Positions 23,701 to 33,905 of a DNA stretch of 64,000 nt are shown here, one piece after another (the first letter of the stretch is position 1; each line of letters begins with the position of its first letter). The notes below the pieces were generated by a model. That model worked only from the letters and a program-made list of their open reading frames with translations. It did no database searches and was not told the origin of the DNA. A program made the translations under genes and the position numbers. This DNA is from Lumbricus rubellus (lineage: Eukaryota; Annelida; Clitellata; Crassiclitellata; Lumbricidae): the NCBI GenBank assembly GCA_945859605.1, contig OX243815.1, positions 39,667,959 to 39,731,958 on the forward strand. The letters are read 5' to 3'.

Positions 23701-26700
23701 CTTGGGATGAAGGAGACCAGTTTGTCTTGGAAAGAAATATCCGAACGTTGTTCAGTTGTAACGAAAAATCCACAGCTCACAACGAGACGTTTGAACGTAG
23801 TGGTACAACTGATGAGTGCAAAATCCAGCTCAGCTGTGACGCAGGATGATGCAGATTACATCGAACAGATAAAAAGAATCCGTTTTCTTCCAACTGCTAA
23901 AAAACCGCATGGATTTCCTCTGAAGTGGAAAGGAGAAGAATCCCAGTTTGTGTCGTGTGAAGAGAGCTACCTAAGCAATGCAAAACAACTGATTTGCTGC
24001 TTGTATCCTGTCATCGATGACTCGCAAGCATTTAGATCTGAAAATGATCTCCTGCACCCTTTAAAAAGAACTCTGGGTCTTGCTGGAAAGACAATTTGTC
24101 AACAGGACCTGATATCCCAACTGGAGACCGTTCTGGGAGTGGCGGATACACTCGGTTCAGTTTTACATCTGAACATTGAGGCTCAGCAACACCTGAAGAA
24201 AATCTGCAGCGAGCTTTACAAACATCTGGATAGCTTAGCAGAAAAAGGCGAATTGTCGGAACAAACTGTAGAGCAACTGTTAAGTTTAAGATGCATCTTC
24301 ATTGAAAGTGGTTCGACGTTCATGCTGCCGGGTGACTGCGCTTTAGAGGTGCCCGTGAAGTCGGAAAATCTTATGCCATATCTTTGTCAAATACCAAGGA
24401 CAATGATGAGCTTTGATCATCTGTTATCCAGTTTAGAAGTGCGAAAGCATTTTCAACTTGAAGACTACCTTATTGTTCTGCAAAACATTAATGCTGCTTT
24501 TCCGGGCAGGCCACTTAGCAAATCTGCTTTGCAGGTCGCAGTGTGCATCATAAACCACTGCTTGACATATGAGATTGATAGGAATAGAGCTGACTCCGCA
24601 GTGCACATTGACCCGGACCAATTGTTCATTCCAGACGAGAAGGAAATTCTCTTTCCAGCCGATTCGCTTTGCTACAATAACTGTCCATGGGTGGTGGTTG
24701 AGGACGCTCATTTCTGCCACTCCAGCATTCCATACAAAGCTGCCAGCACGGTTGGTATAAAAACAATCCGCGAGGATGTCATCGACAGATGCTCCATAGG
24801 AATTGAGTTTGGACAGAAGGAGAAGCTGGTTAACCGGTTGAAACGCATTCTGACTGGCTATCCATTTGATAAAGAAGTGCTGAAAGAAATGCTCCAAAAC
24901 GCAGACGATGCTAGGGCCACTGAGCTCCACTTCATCAATGACACTCGAAAGTTGCCAACTGAACGTATCTTTGAAGACAAATGGAAACCGTTGCAAGGAC
25001 CAGCACTTTGCATATTTAACAACAAACCGTTTACGCAAAGTGATATAACTGGGATCCAGAACCTCGGGGAAGGAAGTAAGTCGGAAGACCCGACGAAAAC
25101 AGGCCAGTACGGTGTTGGTTTCAACTGCGTCTACCATTTAACGGATGTGCCAACATTTCTAACACAAGTTGTTGATGAGGAGAGAGTCTTGTGTGCTTTT
25201 GACCCGACACTGAAATTTGTTCCTGGAGCTAAAGAAACCAGTCCTGGACGAATGATGACCGGTGTAAGCAAACTCAAAGAAAGATTCCCAGATGTCTTTG
25301 AAGGATATTTTGAAGATCATTACGGTTCCCTTGGAGGTACGATGTTTAGGCTGCCTTTGAGAAATGCAGAAATGGCTCAGAAGTCAACTATTTCACCCAA
25401 GGTCGTTACATCCGATGATGTAAAAACGCTGTTCAAAACATTTAAATCCGACATGTACGAATCGCTTCTGTTTTTGAATTCAGTGGAAGAAATGCAGCTG
25501 AAAGAGGTCGACCAGAATGGGGAAATGAACACAATTTACAAAGTACGCGTGGAATTATCACAGGATGCCAAGGAGAAGCGACAGCAATTTGACCAAGAAG
25601 TGAAGAGGCAAACGAGAGCCTTAAGAAGCAAGGAGATTTCTCTAAAGGACGTCGGCCTTTCAGAAGTCAGCTACGAACTCATCACCAAGGATGGTGACGG
25701 ACAGATCGACAAGTGGCAGATCATTCAGAGATTCGGTTTCGAAGATTCGACCAGCGTTTCCGAGAAGCTGAGCTCTGCATACGCTGATGGCGACATCGGT
25801 CTTTTGCCAAGATGCGGCATTGCTTATCTGAAGGAAAGCACACGAAGTGGGGCAACGAAACATAAGAGCCGGCTGTTCTGCTTTCTACCACTGCCACTGC
25901 CGATACAATTCCCAGCACACGTGAATGGTCACTTTGCGCTAGACCATGAAGCCCGACGGAATCTGTGGAGTGATGAAAACGGTGGCTATAAGACGGAATG
26001 GAACAGATGCATGATGAAACACGTCTTGGCGCCTGCCTACTGCACTTTGATCCAGGAAAGACGGGACTTGTTGTGTGGCGGAGTAGCACTGGACATTTCA
26101 GGCTATAACTCTCTGTTTCCACATGCTGACTCTGCGGACGGTCCGTACCTACAGGTTTTGTGCAAGGCTGTCTATGAACAAATCGGACAGAAAAATATGG
26201 CCGTCTTACCTGTCCTCCTACGGACGCCACTCGTAATCCCCAAAGTTCAAAAGCGCCAGTCGAAAGCCAAGCGCAAGAAGGCACCAGCCCCTTCGCAAAC
26301 GTCACTTGAAGCGAAAACAAAGTATCTTTGGATGGGTCCAAATGGGATGGATGAAGCTAGTTGGAGAATGTGGACAAACATGGGCTGGAGTGGTCCTTGT
26401 GGAATGATAGGTATTTCTGGGTATTTTGATGACCTGGCATACAGTATAAAGGAACCGGAGACTACTGTAGGACAGGGTTACCGCAGCCATGGCTATCAGA
26501 CAGCACCTACTGCTGCTCAGAAAAAGCAGCCTGACAAGAAGAAGAATTCAGAAGTTGTTAGAGATGTCTTAGTTGATTGCGGGTTTCTGTTGATCAAATG
26601 TCCAACGAGTGTTGCCGTGAACTTTAACAGTGCAGGTGTCAAGGTGGGAACTGTGAGTCCCGACGCTGTGTTGACATTTTTTGCAACCTACAATCAGCCG

Positions 26701-29700
26701 AAAACGTTGTGTCGACTTGAAGCTCTTCCGAAGCCTCTGAAGGAAACGGTTTTTCGAGAACTTGAGACCCTGAAGCTGCTGCTCACGTACTGCACCGGTT
26801 GCGATGGTTACAAAGCCAAGCTGTTTGGGTTGCCATTACTTCTAACTGCCGACGGATATTTACGTTGTTTCGACCGCAACTCAGTTAAATACGAACCTTT
26901 CTTCAACGAAATTGTGCCACACATTCAAGATCAGTTCATAAGCTATGATGTTTTCAGAATCTTTCGTTTGAACATGGCCGAAGATCAAAATCTGTACAAA
27001 ACATTTACTGTCGAGCAGTTTGCAAATGCTCTGCCTGACCTTCTACCTTCGGTTCAATTCAAACAAGATGGCCGACCTGTGATGACAAAGGAGCTGAAGA
27101 CCATTTTGAAAGATGATAATTTGGTTTGGTTATCGCGAGTTTGGAGATATTTGCATTCGACTTTGGGAAGACAGACACAAATGACAAATACACATGATAT
27201 AAAGCAGGTAGCGGATGTCATTCTACCTTTGATGGACTGGTGTTTATTACCAGTGTTGTTCAAAGGTCAGGAATGTCTCTTTCCAATAAGGAAGTCGCGA
27301 TGTGTCATCAATTGTGCAGGTGGAACATTACTTCGTTATGTTGATTCAGCTCTTCAGAATATCGGTATTCCACAGCCGCTCATGAAGTACTTTTATCCCG
27401 TCACGTCTGTTGTCTGCTCATCTGAGTCTGCGGAAATGTACAGCAAGATTCTGGGAAGCATAGACAACGCTGTCTCAGTTGTAACGGCATTGGAAGAAGT
27501 GGTCAATTGTGGTGAGATCGCAGCCAGACTGAAAAGTCCCGAAAGCACGGAACTTCTGCGCTATCTGTCCAAGTCTTTGGAAGACTGGAAGTATACACCG
27601 AACTCGATACATACCGTCCGGCATCTGCCAATCTTTACGACTGTATACAGAACAGAGGTCGTCCTTGGAGACAGCTTTGTGTATGTCATTCCGCCAAGAA
27701 TTCCAACGGTCGATATGGATTCATGGACAGCAAAAAGAGGAATTATTTTCCTGAAGAACGATCATGAGTTTGAGAAACTTTTTCAATATCTGGGCTGTAC
27801 TGTCTTAACCGAAACAGAGGTCTACTGCAGCTACATTTTTCAACACTTTGAGTTGCTGAGCGAAGCGGGTCAGTTAGCTCATCTTAATTATGTCAAGGAT
27901 AAGCTGCTGAGAAATCTAACATCCAAACCCCATGAGGAAACACCTGAACATCGCGTGAAGCGTGAAGAACAGCGAGATGCTTTGCTGGAATCTCTGCAGA
28001 ACCTTGCCTTTGTACCTACACAGCAAGGCACATACGAATGTGCATCCCAGTTCTATGACAACAGGAATGACGTCTTCCGTGCAATGCACGAACCATCTGA
28101 GTTTCCACCAGAGCCATACGATTCATATGAATGGAATGACTTTATGAAGAAGTGTGGAATGATCTCCAATGTTACTGAAACCATGTTCCTTCAGTATGCT
28201 ACAGAAATAGAGCAGAAAGTGCATGCATGCATATATGAAACATTGCGCACGAAGTCCCGAGTTCTTGTTAATCACTTGTTTGCCGCAGATAACATTTCAG
28301 ATAGGCCTAGTGATTTTTTGCAGAGAGTGAAGACCGTCCGTTTTGTACCTCCTCATACAATTGGCAACGATAAAGAAAACCTGCATGCCTGCTATGGAAA
28401 GAAAAATGCGATGGACCCACATATGCTGATTCCCTTCAAGAATTCCATCATAGCTGAGCATGCGGCTATTGTCTGGACAGCCCAGCATGTTCTGCCCGAC
28501 TGGACTTGCTTGTCAGAGTATAGTAAAATAAGACAACATCTTTTTACACAGCTGGAAATTCAAGAGAAAGCAAAGCCTGAAATGGTGGCTCAGCACACAA
28601 GGCGACTTTGCAAAAAATGGGCTCCGGTGGCGCATGAGTTGAAACCGAATGTTGACATTTTCGCCGAGGTTTTGAAAAGCATTTATGCGTTTCTAAAGTC
28701 CAATATAGAGGCTGTTCGTAACGCCATTGGTAGCACACTAAGTGAGACACCATGTGTTTTTGACAAAGAGAGATGCATACTAGTAAAACCTGATCAGATA
28801 GTCGTGCGCTTGAACCCCAAGGATGAAATAAGTCCTTATCTAATCACACTTCCTTTGGAGTATGGAGAGTTTTTGAGCATTTTCGAGGCCCTAGGATCAA
28901 CCAATGATGCAACAATTGATCAATATGCCATGGTCCTTGAGATGATTCACGATCAAGCAAAGGATGCAGTTCTTCACCCGAATGAGAAGGAAGCAGCCTG
29001 CAAGGCTACCAAAGGTTTCATCGATCTTTTGGAAAAAGAGAAAGAACAAATTGAACTTGGCAGAGAGCTCTATCTTCCAGGAACAGACGAGAGAATTCAC
29101 ATTTCATCGGAACTGCTGTTGGACAACAGCTTTACTTTCAGAAAACGTCTAGAGCATTCAACCAGTTTTAGTCAACCACTTCTTATCGACTTGAAAAAGG
29201 AATGTGATATTAGTGCATTCGATTATGAACTTGAGCGCTTGATTAAGAAACTACCCGCCAACAGCCAGCCTCAGTTTTTGACTTCTGTGGTAGTAGAGGT
29301 GATGGAGAGTGAATATGTTGAAGAGAACTCTGACTTTGTAAGAAATCTAGAAAGAAGGCTTCGATCAGCAGAGCTAAAAAATGGTCTTGTCAGACTTGCT
29401 CTTCATGGCGTCGCCATGGAGAACGGAAAAGAGAGTGAAACTGAAATCGAAAAGGCAATGGAAGGCTTGGAAAATATTAGGTTAGTTGGAGTCAATAATA
29501 TTTGCACTTACCTTGTTTACAGAGGACAGCGAATTGAGCGGAGTGAAAGAAATCTTAACTTTCACATTAGAGAGGATATTACGGATCAACTTAGAAGCAC
29601 CACAATTTACATTTGCGCAAGAAATACGACAAGAGAGTCACCTCATTGGTTCGATATATTTTACACGAAGATGGCGAAAATTGTCCACCGTGTGACACAT

Positions 29701-31803
29701 AATATTCTACGCGGCATGGCAATTTATCTCCCATCTATCATTAAATGCGAGGAAAGCTACATCAGTCATTTTCTGGATGAGTACAATGTCACGCGAGGTC
29801 GAAAATCGGATAATTTGGAAGCAACATTCAGGCCAAGACCCGGCCAGTTTGTTCCGACCGGACTTCACCATTTGCTCAAGCAAGACATTCTTTTGCTAAG
29901 GAAGGGAGATTTCGTGGCTCTTCAAACGTACGACCCAGCCGATGACATGGAGGGCATGACAGAAGAGGAATTGCAGAAAGATGCAACCTACATCATGGTA
30001 AAAATTAAAGCTGTTCTCAGCGATGAAGATGGAGTTGCGGTCGGTGTCAGTTATCTGATTGACGATGGTCATGGTGAACAGACCGTGAATGGAGTTCTGC
30101 TGTTCGCGTTTCACCGAACAATCACAGACGCCAGTAGTGACCTAACAGCGATACTACAAGTCGATGACACCACAGAAACTGCTCCACTGAATTTGAACGA
30201 TGCTAAACGTGACATCAGACAGACCTTGCTGGATGCCTGGAAGTTGTCGGAGGAAACGAGGAAAAGATACATCAAGAGATTGTTGCTCCGGTGGCATCCT
30301 GATAAGAATCCTGATCAACAACAGCTGGCAACCGAAGCAACGCAGTACCTCTTTCAGTTGCTAGATAGGCTGGAGAAGGGTCTCCCTGTGGACGATGAGG
30401 AAACGTTGAATGCGACAGCATCAACCTACAGCAACGGTTATTCACAAAACGGTTACTACGGAGCCTATTACAGTTACATCAGCAAACGAGCGAAGCAACA
30501 CCGAAGAGACCAGGAGCAGTATAGGAAGAATTACGCACAGAACACACAGAACGTAGACGAAAGACGCAGAAAAGACTTCATCAGGAGCTTTACAACTGGC
30601 CTCAATCCGCAACCGGGGGAGGGTCGTCGGTGGCTACTCCAGGCAGACTGGGACATGAAGGCGGCTGGAAACGACGAGACTGATGGTGGAAACTGTCCTT
30701 GTGGAGAGTGGGCCTGCTTCAAATGCTATCAGGTAGGCCTACAACAGCTGTATAAAAATTCATGATTATATATTCTTCTTAGACAAAGAGTATTGTCAAC
30801 AAGTTAGCCATTGTAGGCCTATAGACAAGCTTATACAAGTAGAACAATTTTCTTTCGATATTTACACAATTAAGAGGTCCAATATGGGATTTGTCTTCTA
30901 TTGATGGTTGGTGTTATCAAAAAGTATTTTTTGGATTTCTGCATTAAATACTGTAGCCTACAAGGTTTAGTTTGCTTAGTTCTAGTAACTCGATCGGTGT
31001 GATTCTAAGTTATGGATTGTTTGGCAAAGTAATTTTATGCTAGAAATCTTCTTCCAATGCCGATTGTAAAATTCATATAATCGCTTGGAGATACTAAATA
31101 TCTTCACGCAATGGTTTTTGGCTCAGTTCGAGGCTAATAATTATGTCCACTCTCAAAGAAGCGGGCAATGCGGACATCTATTGATTTCCTTATCACTCTT
31201 TTTACATTAATGTACAACCTAACCGTTCCATTTTTCATTTGGAAACAAGTAATAAACAAGTCTCTGTACTGTCTAATAGTGTCTATAGTGACAGTTCGGT
31301 ATACTAGCTGACTGACGATATTAGCGGCTTGTTAGGCCTAGTTCCGAAGCTGGAGATTTATTATTAGTGTATACAAGTAGGCCTACAACAGAAATAATCC
31401 CAGGTAGTTTGTGATCAATAAGTTTAAGACAACTTTAAGAGTTAAGCACTTGCTAATTTTCTAACTTTCGAAAAGCTTTGCGTCAATTAGTCATATAGAA
31501 TGCTATTTTAATTTATTTTAGGCTGCCTTGAAGGCTCTAAAAGGCGTCCAATACGCACGAGATGCCAACAGCATCAGCAGCAGCAACGACTTTACAGACA
31601 TAGCAAGTAAATTTGAGGATCCAGACATCAAAGGCTGGGCGTTTAGCCTGCAAAAAATCGTCCATAATTCCGGTTACTTGCAGTATCCGACTGGCCACCA
31701 ATTGCATCAGATACCACACGACGTCTTTACGGATGACAAAGTCCAGAAAACGAGAGAGCTCAGTCAGAAGATTATCGATTGGTGCAAGAAATACATCAAA
31801 TGA
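11644..31803 (+). CDS. Sacsin-like giant chaperone (three HSP90-like repeats, J domain, HEPN), six visible exons
   Basis: Exons on the + strand: 11644-11735, 12499-12615, 16030-16177, 16934-18496, 19547-30732, 31522-31803. All phases agree and the joined frame encodes about 4461 residues, close to human sacsin (4579) without its N-terminal ubiquitin-like domain. Three SIRPT modules carry the HSP90-type N-box ([10 protein letters not shown] at 12499; [10 protein letters not shown] at 21757; EMLQNADDA at 24886) and G-box ([12 protein letters not shown] near 16135; [12 protein letters not shown] at 21979; [12 protein letters not shown] at 25102). A J domain with intact HPD (30295-30303) and a HEPN domain close the protein. 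Sacsin acts as a cytosolic co-chaperone that recruits HSP70 and organises intermediate filaments and mitochondria in vertebrates; the role here is inferred. Two cautions: the true start codon is not found, and an in-frame TAA interrupts exon 4 (18130-18132). An upstream paralogue ends at 1380. Confidence 0.92.
11833..11900 (+). mobile_element. SINE family 1, 3' fragment
   Basis: GGGAGCGCCTCTGAGA, then GGGGCGCTATATAAG and a GAATGAATGAATG tail. The GCGCTATATAA ending resembles the 3' tails that some SINEs share with L2-clade LINEs. It sits in the first visible intron of sacsin-like gene 2. Confidence 0.62.
12499..12615 (+). CDS. Sacsin-like gene 2, exon with first N-box; GC donor
   Basis: It encodes 39 codons from [10 protein letters not shown] to PELAPYQ, phase 0 at both ends. 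The donor is CAG/GCAAGA, a GC-AG boundary, and joining at CAG gives the family-typical PYQGPAL with the next exon. The nearby GT (12626) would add ARAL and duplicate the AL motif, so it is less likely. The N-box reads NGED instead of the usual NADD. Confidence 0.86.
12873..13379. mobile_element. Palindromic MITE rich in GTTACGTAAC and CACCC
   Basis: Ends GGGGTCATTGCATAATTACG and its inverse, flanked on both sides by TTG (12870-12872, 13380-13382), suggesting a 3-bp target duplication as in PIF/Harbinger-type elements. CACCCACCCACCC blocks and GCGTTACGTAACG palindromes recur at both ends. Confidence 0.72.
13662..14846 (-). CDS. Transposase-like protein of a multicopy animal family, C-terminally degraded
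   Basis: The ORF starts [14 protein letters not shown], continues with a helical N-terminus, a basic coiled-coil-like KEERRKRRK segment, and a central block with [28 protein letters not shown] and [11 protein letters not shown]. From memory, proteins with this motif order occur in many copies in cnidarians, crustaceans and insects; D in HWDGK and CFDTT would fit an RNase H-like fold, but that is inference. After SNT the expected continuation is lost: residues turn into [11 protein letters not shown] and the frame stops, while another frame briefly reads AKKSVLLL, so a frameshift is likely. It lies antisense within an intron of the sacsin-like gene, inside the 12808-15559 element. Confidence 0.68.
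   Translation of the reverse strand: MKLPTTRQVLSVFFYQHKVFKKTVRESARCAVREVLNLWNTASIPTTIERNAIEKLEQVFDTWIKLKKNSKRVTTAQMTNETNFQVDTDKLFDIAHANAMILIKIPEDRSFLTDQRTDRKGYMAGVDKILAGKEERRKRRKMAEHKLHHLEKERKKRRDNATSYSVHLLDTETGSIVSSDDDNAEYDVSNTIKRQKHSNTIKRQKPLNMISPELASALDRKNGSDRDATYLLAARAQSLGHDVAVLVISRTSIRRARIANRRQINGSIKLGFSQRGVPVPLTVHWDGKILPDITGTESVDRLPILVSGYEVDQLLGVPKLNRGTCEGTSEAVVSVLKDRGLADRVKAMCFDTTASNTELSSRMQRSLCYSCDSSSQKLSKIMAQLLFAKLKPLQ
16030..16177 (+). CDS. Sacsin-like gene 2, exon with first G-box
   Basis: Acceptor ATGCAG, donor ACTG/GTAGGCCTAC. It encodes [17 protein letters not shown] through [14 protein letters not shown], the ATP-lid and G-box of the first sacsin repeat. It ends in phase 1; joined to the next exon it gives HMTDLPS. 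Confidence 0.92.
16323..16462. repeat. Short interspersed motif CCCGGCGTT(T/G)CCC, two copies
   Basis: TTACCCGGCGTTTCCCGGGA at 16321 and GTGCCCGGCGTTGCCCTTGA near 16437 are each followed by AAATTT(A/T)GGTTTTT. A third relative, TATCCGGCGTTGCCCGAGA, is at 41169. Probably remnants of one dispersed repeat family. Confidence 0.5.
16934..18496 (+). CDS. Sacsin-like gene 2, exon 4, carrying an in-frame stop
   Basis: Acceptor TTTTTTCAG, donor CAAA/GTAAGT. It completes sacsin repeat 1 ([69 protein letters not shown]). The frame reads TAA at 18130-18132 and then resumes in the same frame with clearly sacsin-like sequence ([25 protein letters not shown]). Translation ending at the TAA would leave only about 517 residues plus any missing N-terminus. 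Confidence 0.88.
18106..18138 (+). other. 33-bp stretch containing an in-frame stop, bounded by GTT..CAG and a direct repeat
   Basis: The segment starts GTTCTAATCAG and ends AAAATCAG; the word AATCAGACG occurs at 18111 and again at 18133. Its length is a multiple of three, it carries the only stop of the exon, and omitting it joins SELQ to TRIVSAPKF in frame. It could be a short duplication, an unusually short spliced segment, a disabling mutation or an assembly error. Confidence 0.55.
19312..19500. repeat. 19-bp minisatellite in intron 4 of sacsin-like gene 2
   Basis: About ten copies of AAGTTAATCATGGATTGCC with one or two changes each. It ends about 45 bp before the acceptor of the giant exon. 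Confidence 0.92.
19547..30732 (+). CDS. Sacsin-like gene 2, 11.2-kb giant exon (repeats 2 and 3, J domain, start of HEPN)
   Basis: A single 11,186-bp exon with no stop encodes 3728 whole codons. Order: rest of module 1; SIRPT2 (about 21660-24420); SIRPT3 (about 24790-29300); J domain 30193-30381 with WHPDKNP; a Tyr/Gly-rich linker; then [13 protein letters not shown] and EWACFKCYQ, the first helix of HEPN. Vertebrate SACS also has one giant exon of more than 12 kb, so this is an old gene architecture. SIRPT3 contains a lysine-rich, low-complexity insert (about 26240-26560, with [10 protein letters not shown] and a Trp/Gly/Met-rich part) not typical of the module. Donor TATCAG/GTAGGCCTAC. Confidence 0.96.
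31522..31803 (+). CDS. Sacsin-like gene 2, terminal HEPN exon
   Basis: Acceptor TATTTTAG, phase 0. It encodes [16 protein letters not shown] through WAFSLQKIV to [10 protein letters not shown] and TGA, so the protein ends right after the HEPN bundle. Homologous to 670-1380 with the same start phase. Confidence 0.93.
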   Translation, partial: AALKALKGVQYARDANSISSSNDFTDIASKFEDPDIKGWAFSLQKIVHNSGYLQYPTGHQLHQIPHDVFTDDKVQKTRELSQKIIDWCKKYIK

Positions 31804-31856
31804 AACTGATCACTGCTGTATGAGACGATTTAGCATTTAAACCTAACAGTCTAATC

Positions 31857-32138
31857 CAGGGCCGGATTAAGCAATGTGCGGGCCCTGTTCGGGAGAGTTT
31901 TGTGGGGGCCCAATTTTTTTAGTCATCCGGGGAAATTTTTGGGAAAATCATACCATTTCATCCGCCAAAAAAGTTTATGACCTTTTTTTTAGTCATATCT
32001 GGCGAAATTTTCGGTTCGGGAATATAGTCGTTTGGTCGAAATTTGCTTTAAAAAAAGTTTCTGCATTTTGTGGGGGCCCCTAAAGTGTGGGGGCCCCTGT
32101 TCGGCCGAACATGTTGAACATGCCTTAATCCGGCCCTG
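31857..32138. mobile_element. hAT-type MITE (copy 2), 8-bp target duplication
   Basis: Same CAGGGCCGGATTAAG ends as the element at 7421, 282 bp, with a perfect 8-bp flank GTCTAATC (31849-31856 and 32139-32146). It inserted only 53 bp after the stop codon of sacsin-like gene 2, so it probably lies in the 3' untranslated region. Confidence 0.94.
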
Positions 32139-32146
32139 GTCTAATC

Positions 32147-33414
32147 TACTGCGAAACAAATATTATGAGACAAACAATTAATATTGAAGGATGAAAGTGA
32201 AACAGTTGTTTAAAAACGTTCCACCGATCAGTCTATTAAAATCATTTTAGTCTGTGAACTTTTCGCACTGTTATTAAGTGTTACTTGTGTCTCGTACATG
32301 TATCCAAATTTGTAGGCCTAATTTCATAGTCTTTAAATTGTTGTTTCAAAACTATTCTCGCAGTTACTATTTAGAGTAATAGAACTCACTTGACTTTCAA
32401 GTTAATAGTAGAATTATTGAACTTATAACATTGTTTTGTCTGTTAGTAGGCTATTTTTTATGTCTAAGACTTATTTAACAATATTAAGTAGGACTATTCA
32501 GTTTGTATCTGGATTGCTCTGAAACGCGTATAACATCTTTAGATCTAATAGTTTTTGCTCCTTTATTTCCCAGAGTCTCTATTTGCTCATCCTTGCATGC
32601 AGATTGATATGTTAGAAACTCTGGCATAGCTTTTGTTTTGAATCATTTCCAAAATTATTTTATATGTAGCTTACCTTCTACTGCTGTGCATATGACGAAT
32701 TTCCAATTCTTGCCACTTTGGATATAATTAAACGTTTCAGAAGACTATCATAATCATATTTTATTCTTGTACAAATTTAGTCAAGCACTTCCTAGCCCAT
32801 TATTTCATAACATTAAACTGAGTGGTTTGAAAAAATTGTGGTTGTGATTACTTATGATAGTGATAGTTTGATATTTTAGACAGAACGCCTATCCTGTTGT
32901 GCTACAGTAGACTGTTAGACTACCTTGGATGCAACAGGTCTATTTTTGAATTCACTTTCAATGTCATTAACACATTAGACATCGCCAAGAAATGAGTTCG
33001 GTTCTGTATATATGTAGGAAGTATCCTGGAAGTTACATCCAATTCCATTTTCAGAAATCAAACAAACGTTGAATTTTAAACTCAAAATTATTCGCTCTTC
33101 TCGTTGTGTATCATTTTATCAACCTATCAGTCCCCTCTTTTTCTTTACGCTGTTTCCCTGCCCTCTCGTACCATTCACAAAATCAACAAGCAAGTAAGTA
33201 AGTAACCCTCCCGAAAAGGAAATATTCTGACAATAATAATAATATATCGAGTTGCAGAAATTCTTTAAGCAAGCATTTTACCTGGACTCTGGAACATACA
33301 TGAACATCATTGAACAAGCATGATAGGTCAATTTATCATAACTTATCTAGGCCAATGGCATGCGCAAGAAGATTGTGGCTGACAGCTGATAAGAAAAAGG
33401 AAGTCTAAAACTCA
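32147..33414. other. Gene-free AT-rich stretch
   Basis: 3' flank of sacsin-like gene 2; no gene, RNA or element recognised. A GCAAGTAAGTAAGTAA run near 33187 is a possible inverted SINE/LINE tail, since the opposite sense, GCTTACTTACTTA, appears near 35759. Confidence 0.45.
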
Positions 33415-33520
33415 ATGCGTCTTGAAGTGGCCGCATCGCAGCTGTTTAACATATTCGCGAGTTTCATGGTAGTTTTTCTCTGGTTAGGGAATGCGTTCGC
33501 TTTCGTCGATGAATCTAATA
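33415..33520 (+). CDS. Candidate alternative first exon of the nicotinic receptor gene (signal peptide)
   Basis: From ATG at 33415 the frame gives 35 codons, MRLEVAASQLF then a hydrophobic core FMVVFLWLGNAFAF and VDESN, an excellent secretory signal. A donor ATA/GTAAGC follows at 33521 in phase 1, the phase needed by receptor exon 2 (37603), giving VDESNS-LGSEDEV. It competes with the exon at 36918. Unspliced, the frame would stop at 33594. No transcript evidence is available here. Confidence 0.4.
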
Positions 33521-33594
33521 GTAAGCTTCAGTCGGTCGTCAACCACCTTGCTGCAAGTAGAGTGACCAGTGAACCAACAATAATCGCATACTAG

Positions 33595-33871
33595 CATAAT
33601 AATTAGCTGAATATATCCGAGAAGCGATATATAGCCTATCCACGCCATAGCCTACTGGTTGTATAGACTATGTAGATGAACGGATTCAATGTTACAGAGC
33701 GCTGTTTAGAGTACTGAAAGACCCTGCAGTAAATATATAGAAATATACACATAATTATATTATATATAATATAATTATAGGCAATTATATACATGTACCC
33801 GTAATCCCGTATATATTATATATATGTAGGCCTATGTTTATATATTATATATGTATGACATTATATGTGTT

Positions 33872-33905
<34 letters not shown>

